Positions 1-12,600 of a stretch of 64,000 nt of DNA are shown here, piece by piece. The position numbers were made by a program, and so were the translations under genes. A model generated the notes under the pieces. That model saw only the letters and a list, made by a program, of their open reading frames with translations. It was not told where the DNA came from and did no database searches. How positions within the stretch are numbered: position 1 is the first letter of the stretch; every line of letters starts with the position of its first letter. The DNA is taken from positions 23,622,001 through 23,686,000 of the forward strand of contig NC_065872.1 in assembly GCF_933775445.1 (NCBI RefSeq), read 5' to 3'. This DNA comes from Argentina anserina. Taxonomy: Eukaryota; Streptophyta; Magnoliopsida; Rosales; Rosaceae.

Positions 1-1229
1 TAGCTACTTGATTCAATTTATATAAAGATTCGAATTTATGTTTTGGTTTTATGGATTTTCTGTTTTTGGTTTCTGCCGTGTACTATGTATGAACAATTTC
101 GATTCCTAAGTGTTATGTATGCGATTGTAGCATGATATTTAGGTTGTTGGATTAAAGACTTATGCTATGAACATGTTTATTCTTTTCTATATGATTTTCG
201 AAATTGCATGATTGGGGGTTAAGTAGGTGACATACTTGATGAATTCGATATGCATGGCTTTGGGATTGTATGGTAAGATGAACATGTTAGATTTCAATGA
301 AGCCGAGTGGCAAGAATTGAATGTGTTAAGTGTCTATGCATATAGGTTACTGATTTGGAACTTAAATTGCATGATCTAACCTTAGTTGTTCATGAGCTAA
401 TCTCGGCATGACTCTAAAAGGGAGACATAGGACTTGTTTCGATTTCTCTATGTGAATTGTTTTGGTGATTGTTTATGTGTTGGTTGGTTGATCACATGTA
501 TATATTAGTTTAGGTTTTATTTTCTGTTTTTATCTTTCAACCCGATCCTATATATCAAACTCTTTTAAACTCTTATGAATTCGTGATTAAATGTTTGTGA
601 TTCTTTACCCTGGTTGGATCTCCGGTTTGTGAACGATGCCCTCTTGCTTTATATTACTAACGATGCTTACAGGGTTAATATTGATCTCGAGTAATCGAAC
701 CGATCAATGTCACGAGCTTACGTTTTTGCTATGCAACTCGTACGGTCTTAGCAACTCTCTTATGTTAAGCCAGCCTTACTCTCGCAAACGCCCTGCTAAA
801 ACAATTGAAAAGCAAAGGGAATATCTCGAAAGAGAACTTATATTGAACAAGAAAACTTACAAGTATGTTTGATAGCTTGATTGCTTGCTTGTTTGCTTGG
901 TTTCTTGATGATGCAAATGAGGTGGGTGTCTTGCTATTTATAGGCCTCCTCATCCTACTTGCGAAAGAATGTCTAGAAGAATTTTCTATTTCTTGGATTC
1001 TTGGGGTTCGACTAATCCTGGAGTTTTGAAAATTAATTCTTATTGTGTCATCATTAAACTGTCGAATATAGTCTAAATCAGAAAGACTATGATGCGCATT
1101 TATTGGTTGGATCTCACTAGTGAGGGACCATTCAGAAGGCAGCTGGACATCTGACCATCTAATTGTGTGGGGAACGCTAATATTAGTTTTTTTTTACTGC
1201 TTTGGATTAGGAGAGTATGATTTTTGGGG
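1..1229. other. No recognisable gene; AT-rich non-coding DNA
   Basis: The stretch is T-rich with many in-frame stops on both strands. A 78-codon reading frame at 636-872 (+) ends in a lysine- and arginine-rich tail, but it has no domain I recognise and no clear splice context. The region may be intron, UTR or old transposon sequence from a unit that begins outside the window. I assign no function. Confidence 0.4.
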
Positions 1230-1760
1230 CTTTTACTAATGGCTTAGAAATTCATGTTTGTGCCCGTGACTTTGTGATGGATCATATAGATTAAGGCTAA
1301 AGGTTGGGTTCATTCAAGAACATACTAACCTGAAGTCTTAACCTTTTAAGATTAATACTTTTAGGATGTGGGGGTCACTTAGACTAATTGTAAAATCTAG
1401 GAAACAATTGAAATGAACTAGACCATTAAACAGACTTGACTCAACTAATCCAAGGGTACCATCACTGAAGTCAGTAAACTTTTCATCTCTTAGACATAAG
1501 AGAATAGAGGCATTAAGACATTTTTTGGTTAAAAGTTTAATACCGATTTAGACTAACCCTATGTGAAGGAAATTATGACCATCTCTTTTGTTTTTCTTAA
1601 ATGACTCTGGACTAAAGAGCTGGCAAGTTTCGTGTTGCTTACTTAAGGCATAAACTTGTTCTACAGATTTAATGTGGTGTTCACTTTTAAATGAAGAATG
1701 ACTCCATTTTTTCTTATATATTTCATGACCAAGGACTTTGGGAATGTTCCAGTCATTCAT
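1230..1760 (-). pseudogene. Remnant of a plant pararetrovirus-type movement-protein domain
   Basis: A 70-codon frame on the minus strand at 1548-1760 ends with HIGLV and a stop. Beyond the stop, the same frame continues with further residues of the same style, including a CLRDEKF-type stretch, before more stops. The order (basic region, HIGLV-type strand, leucine-rich strand, LRD motif) is what I recall for movement-protein-like domains of plant reverse-transcribing viruses and their endogenous copies. Florendovirus-like relics are common in eudicot genomes. The copy is short, interrupted by stops and has no neighbouring capsid or polymerase frame, so it cannot encode a working product. Family placement rests on motif memory only. 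A movement-like domain from an LTR element is the alternative. Confidence 0.42.
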
Positions 1761-2164
1761 GTCTATGTTATCATTTGACTAATACTCTATTTGTTCTTTG
1801 TTAAATATGTCTAGAATCCTATTGAGGGAGGAACTAGACGATCTAGAGGTGACTGAGTTGGATCTAAATAGTCGACTCATTTTGGAAAGGAAATGGATAG
1901 CTGAACCAATACTAAAATGATTGAAGGTGAAAGGAACCTAAGCTTAAGATCCTAAAGGCTACTAGTCCTACTACTCACTCTGGTCCGCTCATGCCACACC
2001 TGCTCATACCTCTCTTGGGACTTAGTGTTTGGGCCTGGACTTAATGTTTGGTTTTGAGAGAATAATAGGCTAAAAGAAAATAAGATAATGAAAATAAAAC
2101 TTACCTTAAGGCAAAAGAACAAGAATCACAAACGCTTAACAAAAGAAGCAAATAAAATAGATCA

Positions 2165-2285
2165 ACTCCTAGGAGGTAGTCCGCCACCGGGGAATTGAGT
2201 ATAGAATGAAGAACAGATAAGTAAATCGAGAGGAATAGATAAGCCACATTTAGGCGGTAATCCGCCACCTGGGGACTGAGAAGTT
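2165..2285. repeat. Direct repeat of a GGTARTCCGCCACC motif
   Basis: Two imperfect copies of a 25-base segment start near 2175 and 2258, about 83 bases apart. Each has a GGTA(G/A)TCCGCCACC core followed by GGGG and a GACTGAG or AATTGAG tail. They lie beside the minus-strand Copia fragment and may belong to the same dead element. No function is inferred. Confidence 0.45.
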
Positions 2286-2570
2286 TTAATAAACTAACTT
2301 TAATAAACTAACAACTTTTACGGCTCTAGTACGAGAGGCATGGTATATGTATATATATGAGTAGAGAGACTTAGAATCATATATCTTTTCTTTTCCCATA
2401 TTAGTATTTGTTGGCAAATTCATTAACTTATTTTCAAATAATTCTGCATCTCTAGATCCTTTCGCAGTATCGACATAAATAAAATCATTTGGTTCTATGA
2501 CAAAAAACTTATAGCCCTTGTTATATTCGGCATGACTGCCAGATATGCATTCAATGATCATTTGTACCAA
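2286..2570 (-). pseudogene. Ty1/Copia polyprotein fragment (post-integrase linker)
   Basis: The 94-codon frame contains a stretch of the type Y-K-F-F-V-I-E-P-N-D followed by V-D-T, then S-R-D-A-E-L-F-E-N. This matches the linker just after integrase in Copia polyproteins, where a Y-R-F strand leads to the E-S-R-D-A-x-F-F-E-N signature. No reverse transcriptase or integrase core was seen nearby and no LTRs were found. It is an isolated fragment, in the same orientation as the movement-like remnant upstream of it. Confidence 0.55.
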
Positions 2571-2998
2571 CTTCTTTATCTTAGGTTCAAGTAACCTAAC
2601 AAAGGCTCTAGTAATTTTGTTTCTTATAACTAAATATTTTCATGCGTCCTGGCTTAAAGCTCCCAACCCCCTATGATATTCAGGGCTCTTTTGCCTAGAC
2701 AAAGAGTACAGAATGATGAAATGGTATGTTTATAGTCATGGAGCAACATGGGAACTATTTGGTAGAACTCTTGTATGTGATGGATGGACTAGGTCAACCA
2801 AACTATACGTTATAAATTACATTGTGTATTCCAAAGGTGCATCTCTGTTTTTAAAATCCATATAGATGCTTCATATATGAAAAAAGAATCCTCTATACAT
2901 ATATAATTTGCTATATTAGATTATCCAAGATATTGGAATTGAATTGAATTCAAATTTTCACTGAAAATTCATAAGCAACTATTCGGTTCTGAATAGAT

Positions 2999-3381
2999 TT
3001 GGAAAAGTGGTACCCGTTGTATTGGATCTCATGTGTTGCTCACTACATCAATTTGATATTTGAAGATATCGGGAAGCAACTATTAGTTGCTAATGCTCTC
3101 AAAAGTGTTCAAAGTGTAACCTACTACATCTACAAACATAGTTGGGTAATAGCAGAAATGAGGAGCATAACTCATGGAGATTTGATTCAACTAGAGCAAA
3201 TCGATTTGTAATACATTACATCGTCATTGAGAGCATCTTGAAAAATAAAGCAAGTTTGAGAACATTGTTTACGAGCAACAAACACACCGATGATAATTGG
3301 AAACAATGTTATCAAACTTGCTTTATTTTTCAAGATGCTATTGGTGGCGATGTGATGTGTTGCAAATCAAGTTTTTCCTAG
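2999..3381 (+). pseudogene. hAT-type transposase fragment (DUF659 region), plus-strand copy
   Basis: Two overlapping frames (2999-3211 and 3142-3381) read as one domain broken by a frameshift. It runs W-Y-P-L-Y-W-I-S-C-V-A-H-Y-I-N-L, then a D-I-G-K segment, Y-I-Y-K-H-S-W and M-R-S-I-T-H-G, then I-L-K-N-K-A-S-L-R-T-L-F. This is the order in the DUF659-containing middle of plant hAT transposases, where a C-A-A-H-C-I-D-L motif precedes the catalytic core. The BED zinc finger and C-terminal dimerisation domain are absent. It is one arm of an inverted duplication with the next entry. Confidence 0.65.
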
Positions 3382-3572
3382 TTGACTAAAATCTCCGTGA
3401 GTTATGCTCCTCATTTCTGCTAGTGACCAACTATGTTTGTAGATGTGGTAGGTTAGGCTTTGAACACTTTTAACAACATTAGCAACTGATGGTTGCTTCC
3501 CAATATCTTTAAATATCAAATCGATGCAGTGATGAGCACATGAGTTCCAATATGATGGGTACTTTTTTTCCA
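2999..3572. repeat. Inverted duplication of hAT transposase sequence (272-bp arms, 30-bp loop)
   Basis: The left arm (2999-3270) and right arm (3301-3572) are reverse complements with roughly 85 percent identity by eye. The innermost 35 bases pair almost without error: AAAAATAAAGCAAGTTTGA on the left faces its complement near 3310-3335. The spacer is about 30 bases (3271-3300). An RNA reading through in either direction would fold into one long hairpin. Similar head-to-head transposon duplications can feed small-RNA silencing, but nothing here shows transcription. Confidence 0.8.
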
Positions 3573-3693
3573 GATCTCTTCTATCCTTCCAGATCTCTTC
3601 TAGTTGTTGACTTGTTGTATTTGGTTTTTTTTTTTCTTCGATATAAAAAAAATGTAAATTATTGATATCTCGATCGTCACACAAAATTAGCAT
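3367..3693 (-). pseudogene. hAT-type transposase fragment, minus-strand copy
   Basis: The 108-codon frame carries the same domain as the plus-strand copy: Y-P-S-Y-W-N-S-C-A-H-H-C-I-D-L, then D-I-G-K-Q, then Y-H-I-Y-K-H-S-W and M-R-S-I-T-H-G-D. It is somewhat closer to the expected transposase sequence, because the C-A-H-H-C-I-D-L motif is kept. It extends about 120 bases further upstream, where a lysine-rich stretch and a short direct repeat of CCAGATCTCTTCTA occur. It is a fragment with no start or end of a real transposase. Confidence 0.65.
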
Positions 3694-3699
3694 ATTCTA

Positions 3700-4637
3700 G
3701 TTGGGCTATATTGTTTAAGGGAAAAAAAAAGTGATATGCAACATCTTAATCAAAGAAAAGGTCATGTTTTGTAAATTGGAAGATGGCAAAGACATGGCTG
3801 CATGCAGAGATTCGACCAGGATGCGAATCACATTAGAGGTTTAGCCAGGGTGACTGAAACTAGCTTAACAATCACAAACCAAACCCTGCCATATGGCAAT
3901 GACTAACAAGGTTTTAGCCATATGTTGTTGGGCGGCTTAGTTGTCTTCCCAACTTATACAAATGACGCATGTAGAAGCCATTTAAACTAAGCTCTTTTTG
4001 TACATGTTTGTACTTTGTACTTGGTATATCTCATACGTACTCAAATGGGTTGGTAAACATAGAAAGATCAAGTCGTTGCCCTAAATGCCTAGTTTGATTG
4101 TATTTGTTGCTTAATTATTCTTTTATATGATATATGATGTATGTTCACACAAGGGTTTCTTTGATTAAGAAGGATGAATGGGAAAAACCCTTTAAATATT
4201 ATAATGTGTGCGTCTTCCATAGATTTAGTTTATACTCCTAGGAATTTTCAAGGAGATAAAGCATCTTGTTCCTTTCTCCTCCCCTTTGAGCCAATGACCT
4301 TAAGGCTCGCTAGAGTCTGATTGGAGCAACAACAATAAAAATGTAACAAGAATGAAAGTGACTTGCAGAAACAGCTCTGATATTAACTTTTGTGTTTCCT
4401 CTAATCAACAAAACAGTTGAAATTAGTACACAACTGTTTCTTTGTAGTTTGTATGAGACGCCGAATAGAACAAGTCAGCATTGTTTTTGACACCCACACT
4501 TGGCATTCTCTCGGCAAAGCCGGCCTTCACATTTCCCTCCTCATAACTACGTACACCCTCACCAAACCTTCACCTTCACTTTCTCCATTTCTGAAACCAA
4601 AAACACAGAAGTTCAGATTTGAAGCGCAATACACAGT
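3700..4637 (+). promoter_or_regulatory. Upstream region of VAPYRIN
   Basis: About 0.9 kb without a convincing gene separates the hAT fragments from the VPY start. The last 100 bases are pyrimidine- and CA-rich, typical of a 5' leader. A 125-codon frame at 4417-4794 overlaps the VPY start in another frame and is a shadow. I found no TATA box I would defend. Any mycorrhiza-responsive cis elements would have to lie here. Confidence 0.35.
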
Positions 4638-6275
4638 ATGGACAGGCTCATTAGCTTGGAGCCATCCAATTTCGTTGCAATCCGTATCGAACCAGGTCAG
4701 AAATGTTACGGCCTACTCACTTTGCGCAACGTCATGTACACCATGCCTGTGGCCTTCAGGCTTCAAGCTTTGGTCAAGAATCGCTACACTGTAAAGCCTC
4801 AATCTGGGATCATATCTCCGCTCGAGAAACTAACCATTGAGGTTGTCTATCACCTTCCACCAGGATCGAGCCTCCCGGATTCATTCCCTTATTGCCATGA
4901 CTCCTTCCTTTTGCACAGCGTGGTTGTGCCCGGAGCAGCCATCAAAGACTCTTCATCGACCTTTGATGCGGTCCCCATGGACTGGTTTACAACAAAGAAG
5001 AAGCAAGTGTTCATTGACAGCGGTGTGAAGATTATGTTCGTTGGTTCACCTATATTGGCACACCTTGTGTCCGATGGTTTGATGGATGATATCAGAGAAG
5101 TGCTCGAAAAGAGCGACCCTTCATGGAAAGCAGCTGACTCTGTGGATTCGGATGGTCAATCTTTACTTCACTTGGCTATTGCTCAGGGCCGACCTGACAT
5201 CGTCCAGCTCCTTCTGGAGTTCGAGCCGGACGTTGAGGTTCAGAGCCGTTCGGGGTCGAGTCCGCTTGAGGCGGCTGCTGCTTCGGGTGAGGCTTTGATA
5301 GTCGAGCTTCTGTTGGCTCGTCGTGCAAGCACGGAAAGATCAGAGTCCTCCACTTGGGGACCTATCCACCTGGCAGCTGGAGCTGGCCATGTCGAAGTTT
5401 TGAGGCTTCTTGTAATCAAGGGCGCTAACGTTGATGCTCAAACAAAAGATGGAAACACCGCTTTACATATAGCAGTGGAAGAGCGAAGAAGAGACTGTGC
5501 GAGGCTTTTGCTAGCAAGTGGTGCTAAAGCCGAAGTTCGTAATAGCAAGGAGGGTGACACCCCGCTCCACATAGCCGCAGGGTTGGGAGATGAGTACATG
5601 GTCAAGCTGTTGCTTCAAAAGGGTACTGCCAATAAAGATATCAGAAATTTCGCCGGTCGAACGGCCTACGATGTGGCGGCAGAGAATGGTCATGCTAAGC
5701 TCTTTGACGCCCTTCGTCTCGGAGATAGTTTGTGTATAGCGGCAAGGAAAGGAGAGGTGAGAACAATTCTGAGGCTGCTGGAGACAGGGGCAGCAATCAA
5801 CGGAAAAGACCAACATGGCTGGACTGCTCTGCATAGGGCTTGTTTTAAAGGGAAGGTTGACGCCGTGCGAGCGCTGCTGGAGAAGGGTGTGGATGTGGAT
5901 GCTAAAGATGAGGACGGATACACGGCGTTGCACTGCGCAGCAGAATCGGGGCATGCCGATGTGATTGATATGTTGTTGAAGAAAGGAGCTGACGCTGAAG
6001 CCAGGACTAGTAAGGGTGTGACTGCGCTGCAGATTGCCGAGTCTTTGCACTATGTTGGGATTACAAGGATCCTCATGACACATGGAGGAGGGGCAATGAA
6101 AGATCAGAACATGGCACAGATTCTTTCACACTCTTCAGTTCATGCGTTTGGGAAGAAATCCGTGGGACTCGAGGAAGAGATGCTCAAGGGAGGGATGAAG
6201 ATGAGGAGAAAATCGAGTCGAGCTAGAGCTCTTCGTGGTAGCTTTGATCGTTCTGTGCCATTGGCTGTGCTTTGA
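4638..6275 (+). CDS. VPY: VAPYRIN: MSP-domain and ankyrin-repeat protein
   Basis: An uninterrupted single-exon frame of 545 codons. Residues 1 to about 120 form a VAP/MSP-type beta domain, opening with [10 protein letters not shown] and keeping I-R-I-E-P-G-Q-K and the L-R-N-V-M strand. From about residue 145 to 500 there are ten or eleven ankyrin repeats with G-x-T-A-L-H-x-A-A signatures (D-G-N-T-A-L-H, H-G-W-T-A-L-H, D-G-Y-T-A-L-H). The C-terminus is short and basic. Length, domain order and lack of introns match VAPYRIN (PAM1 in petunia, 535-541 residues). That protein is cytosolic and associates with small mobile compartments. It is needed for fungal entry and arbuscule formation, and in legumes for rhizobial infection, and it works with an exocyst subunit. 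Many eudicots also carry a VAPYRIN-like paralogue, and I cannot exclude that from sequence alone. The start was chosen because the MSP domain begins directly at this methionine. The gene ends 371 bases from the convergent PAT1 stop codon. Confidence 0.85.
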   Translation: MDRLISLEPSNFVAIRIEPGQKCYGLLTLRNVMYTMPVAFRLQALVKNRYTVKPQSGIISPLEKLTIEVVYHLPPGSSLPDSFPYCHDSFLLHSVVVPGAAIKDSSSTFDAVPMDWFTTKKKQVFIDSGVKIMFVGSPILAHLVSDGLMDDIREVLEKSDPSWKAADSVDSDGQSLLHLAIAQGRPDIVQLLLEFEPDVEVQSRSGSSPLEAAAASGEALIVELLLARRASTERSESSTWGPIHLAAGAGHVEVLRLLVIKGANVDAQTKDGNTALHIAVEERRRDCARLLLASGAKAEVRNSKEGDTPLHIAAGLGDEYMVKLLLQKGTANKDIRNFAGRTAYDVAAENGHAKLFDALRLGDSLCIAARKGEVRTILRLLETGAAINGKDQHGWTALHRACFKGKVDAVRALLEKGVDVDAKDEDGYTALHCAAESGHADVIDMLLKKGADAEARTSKGVTALQIAESLHYVGITRILMTHGGGAMKDQNMAQILSHSSVHAFGKKSVGLEEEMLKGGMKMRRKSSRARALRGSFDRSVPLAVL

Positions 6276-6646
6276 TACTTCAAGTTAGGATTCCTGCGTG
6301 GTGTCATATTTTAAGCTCAAAATCTCTGCTGGCTTTTGGATGGCATCACTATATAATGTTCATCCTACAAACAAAATGCATATGTTGTTATTAGTACTTT
6401 AGTACAAAGTACATTTTTTATCAACCTGCATTCTACGCCAATATTGTTCAGGTCACAACGCATCTGGTACAAGAATTTATTCTATGAAATCAAGAATGAT
6501 CGAGTTCTGAATTCAAAGAACGGTTCTGCTCAAGTGTTAAGACACAAAACGTTGGAACATGCATAAACAGCATATAATGCTAAGCACGTACGTACGTATT
6601 CATGTATTAGCAAATTCCTAGCCACACAAAACGTTAGAACATGCAA

Positions 6647-9600
6647 CTACAAATTATAAGATGCTAACCAGGCATCAAGGTCCAATACTTTTGAGACAGA
6701 CACCCATTGATCGAGCGTCCCGATAGCTTTTCCTGAAATTTGAGTCTCACAAGCCAAAGAAACTCCTTCAGCCAAATTGTTTACACGACCACTGACTAAA
6801 AGAGCTGCTGCTGCATTTAGGATCTGACCAAAATTGACAATGAATATATATGTTAAACATATAATCTAAGTAATGAAGTTGATATATTGCTAAAGAAAAC
6901 TTACAAATGCATCTGCAATGGAACCTTTCTCCCCGGACAATACACGCTTTAATGCCGCAGCATTATACTCTGGACCTCCACCTCGCAAATCATCTATGGT
7001 GCATCGAGGAATTCCAAAGTCCACTGCCATATCAAAAATTTGATTTCATTATGAACGAAAGATAAGAATTAACCCCAATTGTCAATGCACAAATAACAAG
7101 CATAAGAATTTTCCAGTTGACAACTTGAGCCAATTCTCACATGGATCAAAAGAGAACTTCTCAATCTTGTTAGGAGTCACATCTAGGATAAGTCCAGGTC
7201 CTGTATTCAATCAATTAGACAAATTTTAGGATAAACCAATATGGAAATAGTTATTTCAAAATATGCAAAATAATTATAATATAGTATAAAAGATAAAGAG
7301 TCTACCAAGAGGACTCATTTCGTCCAAGCCTTCTGAGTGAACAACCAATGCTCTTTTCATGCCAAAGCTTTGTAATGCTTTAGCCATCTTCAAAACCTAT
7401 ACAATTGAGAAATGAAACACATGCATATGAGAATAGTCAATTTTAATGGTAAAAGTCTAAACTTTCAAATATATGCATTGTGTCCACTACTCTATGAAAT
7501 CATTACCAATTCTTCCTTATATACACCAACAACGGCAAAAGGAACTTGAGCTGGATTCAACATAGGTCCAAAAATGTTGAAAACAGTCTTTACTTTTAGC
7601 TTTTTCCTCACGGGACGAATGACACGCATTGCTGGATGATACTTTGGTGCCATCATAAAACCAATGCCTACTTCATCAACACATCTCTTGACACCCTATT
7701 TCGCATGAATTTATTGTGAAAGCTGTTAGCACTTGAACTCTTTCGGTATAAAAATATCAAACAAACAACTCTTGTTAGCATGCCAGATTATCACCAAACT
7801 TGCACATTTGAAATTTTATATTTCTTGGTGGAATTTGAGAATTATACTATAATTCTATTCACGTCATTGTAAATTTCTTGCATCTAAGAAACTAAAGTGA
7901 CCAATAGGGTTTGTGTAGGCCTTAATCAAGGCATTCAACTTTCCCATCTGACAAGAGAAGAAGATGCAACCTAACTAGACTCTTCAATACCATCAGACCA
8001 TCTTTCTAAGACAAATTGTTAAAATAACCAACCTGAGGTTGCAACTCAAGGTATAGCCCCAAAGCTTCCAATACATCTGCACTCCCATATGCAGAGGAAC
8101 TTGAGCGATTACCTTGCTGAAATACAAACAATTTGCTAACCATTATTCATAGTTCAAGTAAAGAGCATCATCAAAAGAAAGCATTAAAGCAAGTGTCAAG
8201 GAATTAAGAATGTGACCTTTGCAACTCTTGCACCACAAGCTGCAGCAAGTATAGAAGCCCCAGTGGAAATGTTTACTGTGTTTGCTCCGTCACCCCCAGT
8301 CCCAACTATGTCAACTGCATCATCCAAGCCCTCAATCTTCAAACTGTGCTTCATCATTGCCTTCGCCAATCCCACAATCTGTTTAAATATAAAAAGTGAC
8401 ATACAAATTATTGACAAAACCAATAGTGAGGACCATTTTATACAAGAAATATAGAGTACCAGCCGCAAGGAACAACACAAAGACAAATCAGAACATGAAC
8501 TACTGAAACAAGAGGAAAACCAACAGAAAACTAGAACCCACCCTTTAACTCGGCCACCCCCACATACACACAACAATAGAACATGAAATTAGTAACACAT
8601 GATGTAATAACCCGAATTTTTAGAAACTAAATGTCGAGTATTTTCAAAGTGTTAAACTTTTGAAATTAATTCAAGACGACAATTGGAGGTTTGCGACATT
8701 TCAAAACAAAAACGGAAACGTTCTCGGATCGTTTAATTAGAAAACGTAACGTTACCGCAACGTATAGATCGACTTTTATTCCGTCGCTCGGTTGCAAAAA
8801 CTTCCTTCACAAAAGTCATAGAGCTCATCGATACGAATTCGTGGACATGTCATGCGTTCGAATCGGACGTCGGATGCAAAAGTTATTAACGTCGGAAGTT
8901 CGTTTCCGATTTTGGAAATAGTATAAAAGGAAGGAGAGGAGATTAAAAATCAGAAAATCAGATTTTTTCTAAAAATCAGATCGGGGTACTGTTCATCCGA
9001 GCTCGGGTACTGTTCACCCGACCCAAAAACCTTCTCCGGCCGATTTCTCCACCATCCGACGTCGCCTCGTGTCGTGCCACCTATCAAACTGACGGGCTCG
9101 ACGAGCTCCATCTTTTGGGCTACGCCTTGCACTCCGGCGACAACCACACACGGTGTAGCAACCGCCGGAAGTTACTGCTGTGGCGGCGCCGCCTCCTCCG
9201 GCCACCATGGCTCAAGATTCTTGGGGGGTTTTGCTTGTCTCAGTCCCAGTAACATTCCCACAAAAGGAATCGAGCCAAATCGAAGTGTAAGTACCCGAAT
9301 CAAAATTTCAATTTCTAGGGTTTGTGAATAGTGCCGATTTCATGTTCTTCGTTGTTTGGACTGTTTAGACTCGGATTTAGACCTTGGTGTCAATTAGGAA
9401 GTTGTTGGAAATGTTGTTTAGGTTGTGGTGGTGAAATTTGGTGATGATTGGTGGCGGTCGGTGAACAGTAACGCCGAATGAATAGTGACCGTGAATAGTA
9501 ACTCCGCATGAATAGTGATATGTAACAGTAACTGTGAATAGTGATCTGTAACAGTAACTGTAAAACAGTACCATGGTAAAACAGTAACTGTGAACAGTGT

Positions 9601-12600
9601 TTTGGTAAAACAGTAACTGTGAACAGTGTTTTGGTAAAACAGTAACTGTGAACAGTGGTTTAGTAAAAACAGTGATTAGTAAACATGAACAGTGTTCCGT
9701 GAACAATGTTTTATGAACAACATTTAGCTGTGCTGAACTCGTCACCTGATATTTTAAGTATCATTTTCTAAGCATTTATCGTGCTATTAGGTGACTGACG
9801 AAACGAGTGAGGAAATTACTTTCAGGGTCGTGGAAGTTGCACGCAGGAAAGAAGGTGAGTAAAATCTCACTTATTTACGAATCTACCCTTGCGGTGATTC
9901 CAAGATTTTTACAAGAGTTTTTAATATTGAATTACGACACGTATACAATATAGTGGATTACGTATATATCGTATAAATGGTAATAAGTACATATATATAT
10001 ATAGTTTGCTATATTATATACTGTTATGAATTCATTGGAATTGGTCATTTCGAATGACGAGAATTAAATGTTGAGCATGTGATGTGATTTTTGTACAATA
10101 TGAGGTATGATTATTGTACGTGGTTTTAACATGAGTTTGTTAAAATGTTTTGTCTTCGGACGAGTTTTGTCTTCGGACGTGTTTATGAAATATGACATGT
10201 ATACGATATAATGGATTATATATATATTGTATAAATGGTAAATATGTACATATATATATAGTTTGCTATATAATATACTGTTATGATTTTATCGTGATTT
10301 ATGTCATTTCGATGACGAGATTTAAATATCGAGCATGTGATTTTGATTTGTACAATATGATGTGAGATTATTGTACGTGATTTTAACATTGAGTTTGTTA
10401 AAATGTTGATTTGTCTTCGGACATGATTTTTGGTACAATATGATGTGAGATTATTGTACGTGATTTTAACATTGAGATTGTTAAAATGTTGATTTGTCTT
10501 CGGACATGATTTTTGGTACAATATGATGTGAGATTATTGTACGTGATTTTTAACATTGAGATTGTTAAAATGTTGATTTGCCTTCGCACGTGATTGGTAC
10601 AATATGATGTGAGATTATTGTACGTGTTTGGCAAGTCGGAACCTAGCCTTTGGCCGGGCGAAAGTTACGATACAGTTAGAGCTCTAGTCTGTCTGCCTTA
10701 GTACTGCATGTGAGGTAACGGGTGGTTATCTGCTCATGGGTACTCAGATTGTTTGGATGTTGGGTAGCGGGTGGCTATCCAATATCAGCGGTGTATTACG
10801 AGAGGGGTAACAGATGTGTACCAGCGTTCTTGGTACCCGTATTATAAATGCATTTGGGTAACCAGAATGGTTACTTAATTTCTCATGAGCGCTTCTTTTC
10901 ATATTTCTTTGGGACAACCAGATGGGCCGTCCATTAACTCATGAGTGCATTTATATTTGTTTGATTTGTGGATTTTCGTATATATATTAATATGCGAGTT
11001 ATATTTTCATTTACTCATACGAGCTGTAAAGCTTACCGGGTTTGTATTTACAATCCCGGTGCACCAATTCGATGGTGTAGTGGATAACTCCGCAGGTGTG
11101 GATTAGCGGGAATTGACGGACCGCTCAGAGGACTTGAAGTTATTTATCTCCAGCTTGTGTGAGGATTTTGTGTGACTATCTTATGAGTTTGTTGTGAGCA
11201 TTACACAATTCCATTTGTTATAATATTGAATTATAATTTGGGTTGTAATAATCGGTTTAACTGAGTTGTATTTTGAACTCAGAGATGATCCGCTGTGGCA
11301 TTTTAAATGATTTCGATTCGTTGAAATTGTTTGGTGTTTAACGACTTTGAAATTTTGAGTTTTTAAGCTCGAAATTTTGGGGTCGTTACAGTTGGTATCA
11401 GAGCCTAAGTGCGTATTTGGCGATTATCAATACCATCCGGGAGCGATGATCCGACTGCAGGCGGGCTCCCATCACATGTTCCTCGGTATTGATATGTTGT
11501 CGGGTACGCGAGAGTGTTAGGAGCCCTACCTTATGGTTTGGTCCTGTAGAGAGTATTGTGACGATACTCCGATGATTCACCTTCTGAAAATTTCATGATT
11601 GATTTTGGTTGGATCTATCTTGTCGAATTCGAGACTTCACATGTATGGCTAAATGTTAATTGTTGAATGGTGATGAATTTGGAAAATGGTCGTGGACAGG
11701 GTCGAGGACGGACGAGAGGTCGAGGCCGAGTTAGGGCTGCAGGCCGAGTCCGCAATATGGAGAACCTTTATGAGGAGGCTGCTCCACTGGAAAGACAAGT
11801 TGATCTTGTTGCTATCGTTAGGGACGATAGTCGTGTGTTGAGGTTGACCAAGGACATGAGTGAGCTGTTAGTGCTGTCATTTTATGACGCTTGGATCATA
11901 TGGTAGTGGACCATTGGATCGAGAGTATTGGGACTTACTTGGTAATGATTGAGTACTCTGAGTTAGAGAAGACGATGATAGCCACATTCATTTATTGATA
12001 GTTGGCAGTGGAGGGGTTAGGATTGATTCCTACGCCTATGGGAAACTCTTTATGTGTCACTTCACTTTTGGAGTGTTCCTCGAAATTGGAGACAATGAAA
12101 GGCTTATCCTATTGTGATTGGAAGTAGAGAGTTCTCTGCTTATTTGATAGTGATTCCGGACCACACTATGATGTGATCTGAGGAAACGATTGGTTGAGGC
12201 AACAGTACGCGATGATTGATTGTTTTGACATGGTGGGTTCTTTCGTAGACCCAGGAAAACAGAGTTTCGTACCTCTGACTCGAGTCGGATAATGCCATGA
12301 GAGCTTGAGTCATAGCATATGTTGAGTATGTGGACCTGAAGTAGCTATTACAGACATCGTTGTGATGTATGAGTAAAGTGAGACGTTTCCGGAGATACGG
12401 TGTTATAGCACCTATAACGAGGACGCCGTATGGATGGGACAAATGAATTCAAAGACTTAATGACTAGTGCGATCAGCTTAGAGAGGCTACAATACTCTCT
12501 GAGTTTGACATGCGATCCAAATACTGGAATGCTAACAGGTTTGAGTATATAGTTTCCTATCAGGGCAGAGAACTATCAAGGAGTCTTGATAGAGAGCGTT

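Larger units (their letters stand above)
8603..11390 (+). repeat. 5' LTR of the PAT1-intron Ty3 element
   Basis: Begins TGTAATAACCCG and ends GTCGTTACA. A TATA box (TATAAAAGG) sits at 8922-8930, so transcription would start near 8950, running opposite to PAT1. The LTR is unusually long and carries two tandem-repeat zones described separately. Confidence 0.92.

Noticed and set aside
5511..6083. 190-codon minus-strand open frame
   Set aside because: It is antisense to the VAPYRIN ankyrin repeats and its length follows from the GC-rich repeat codons.
8691..10634. Several open frames of 62-122 codons in the Ty3 LTR, repeated at 15085-17026
   Set aside because: They occur identically in both LTRs, lie on both strands and arise from tandem repeats, with no known domain.
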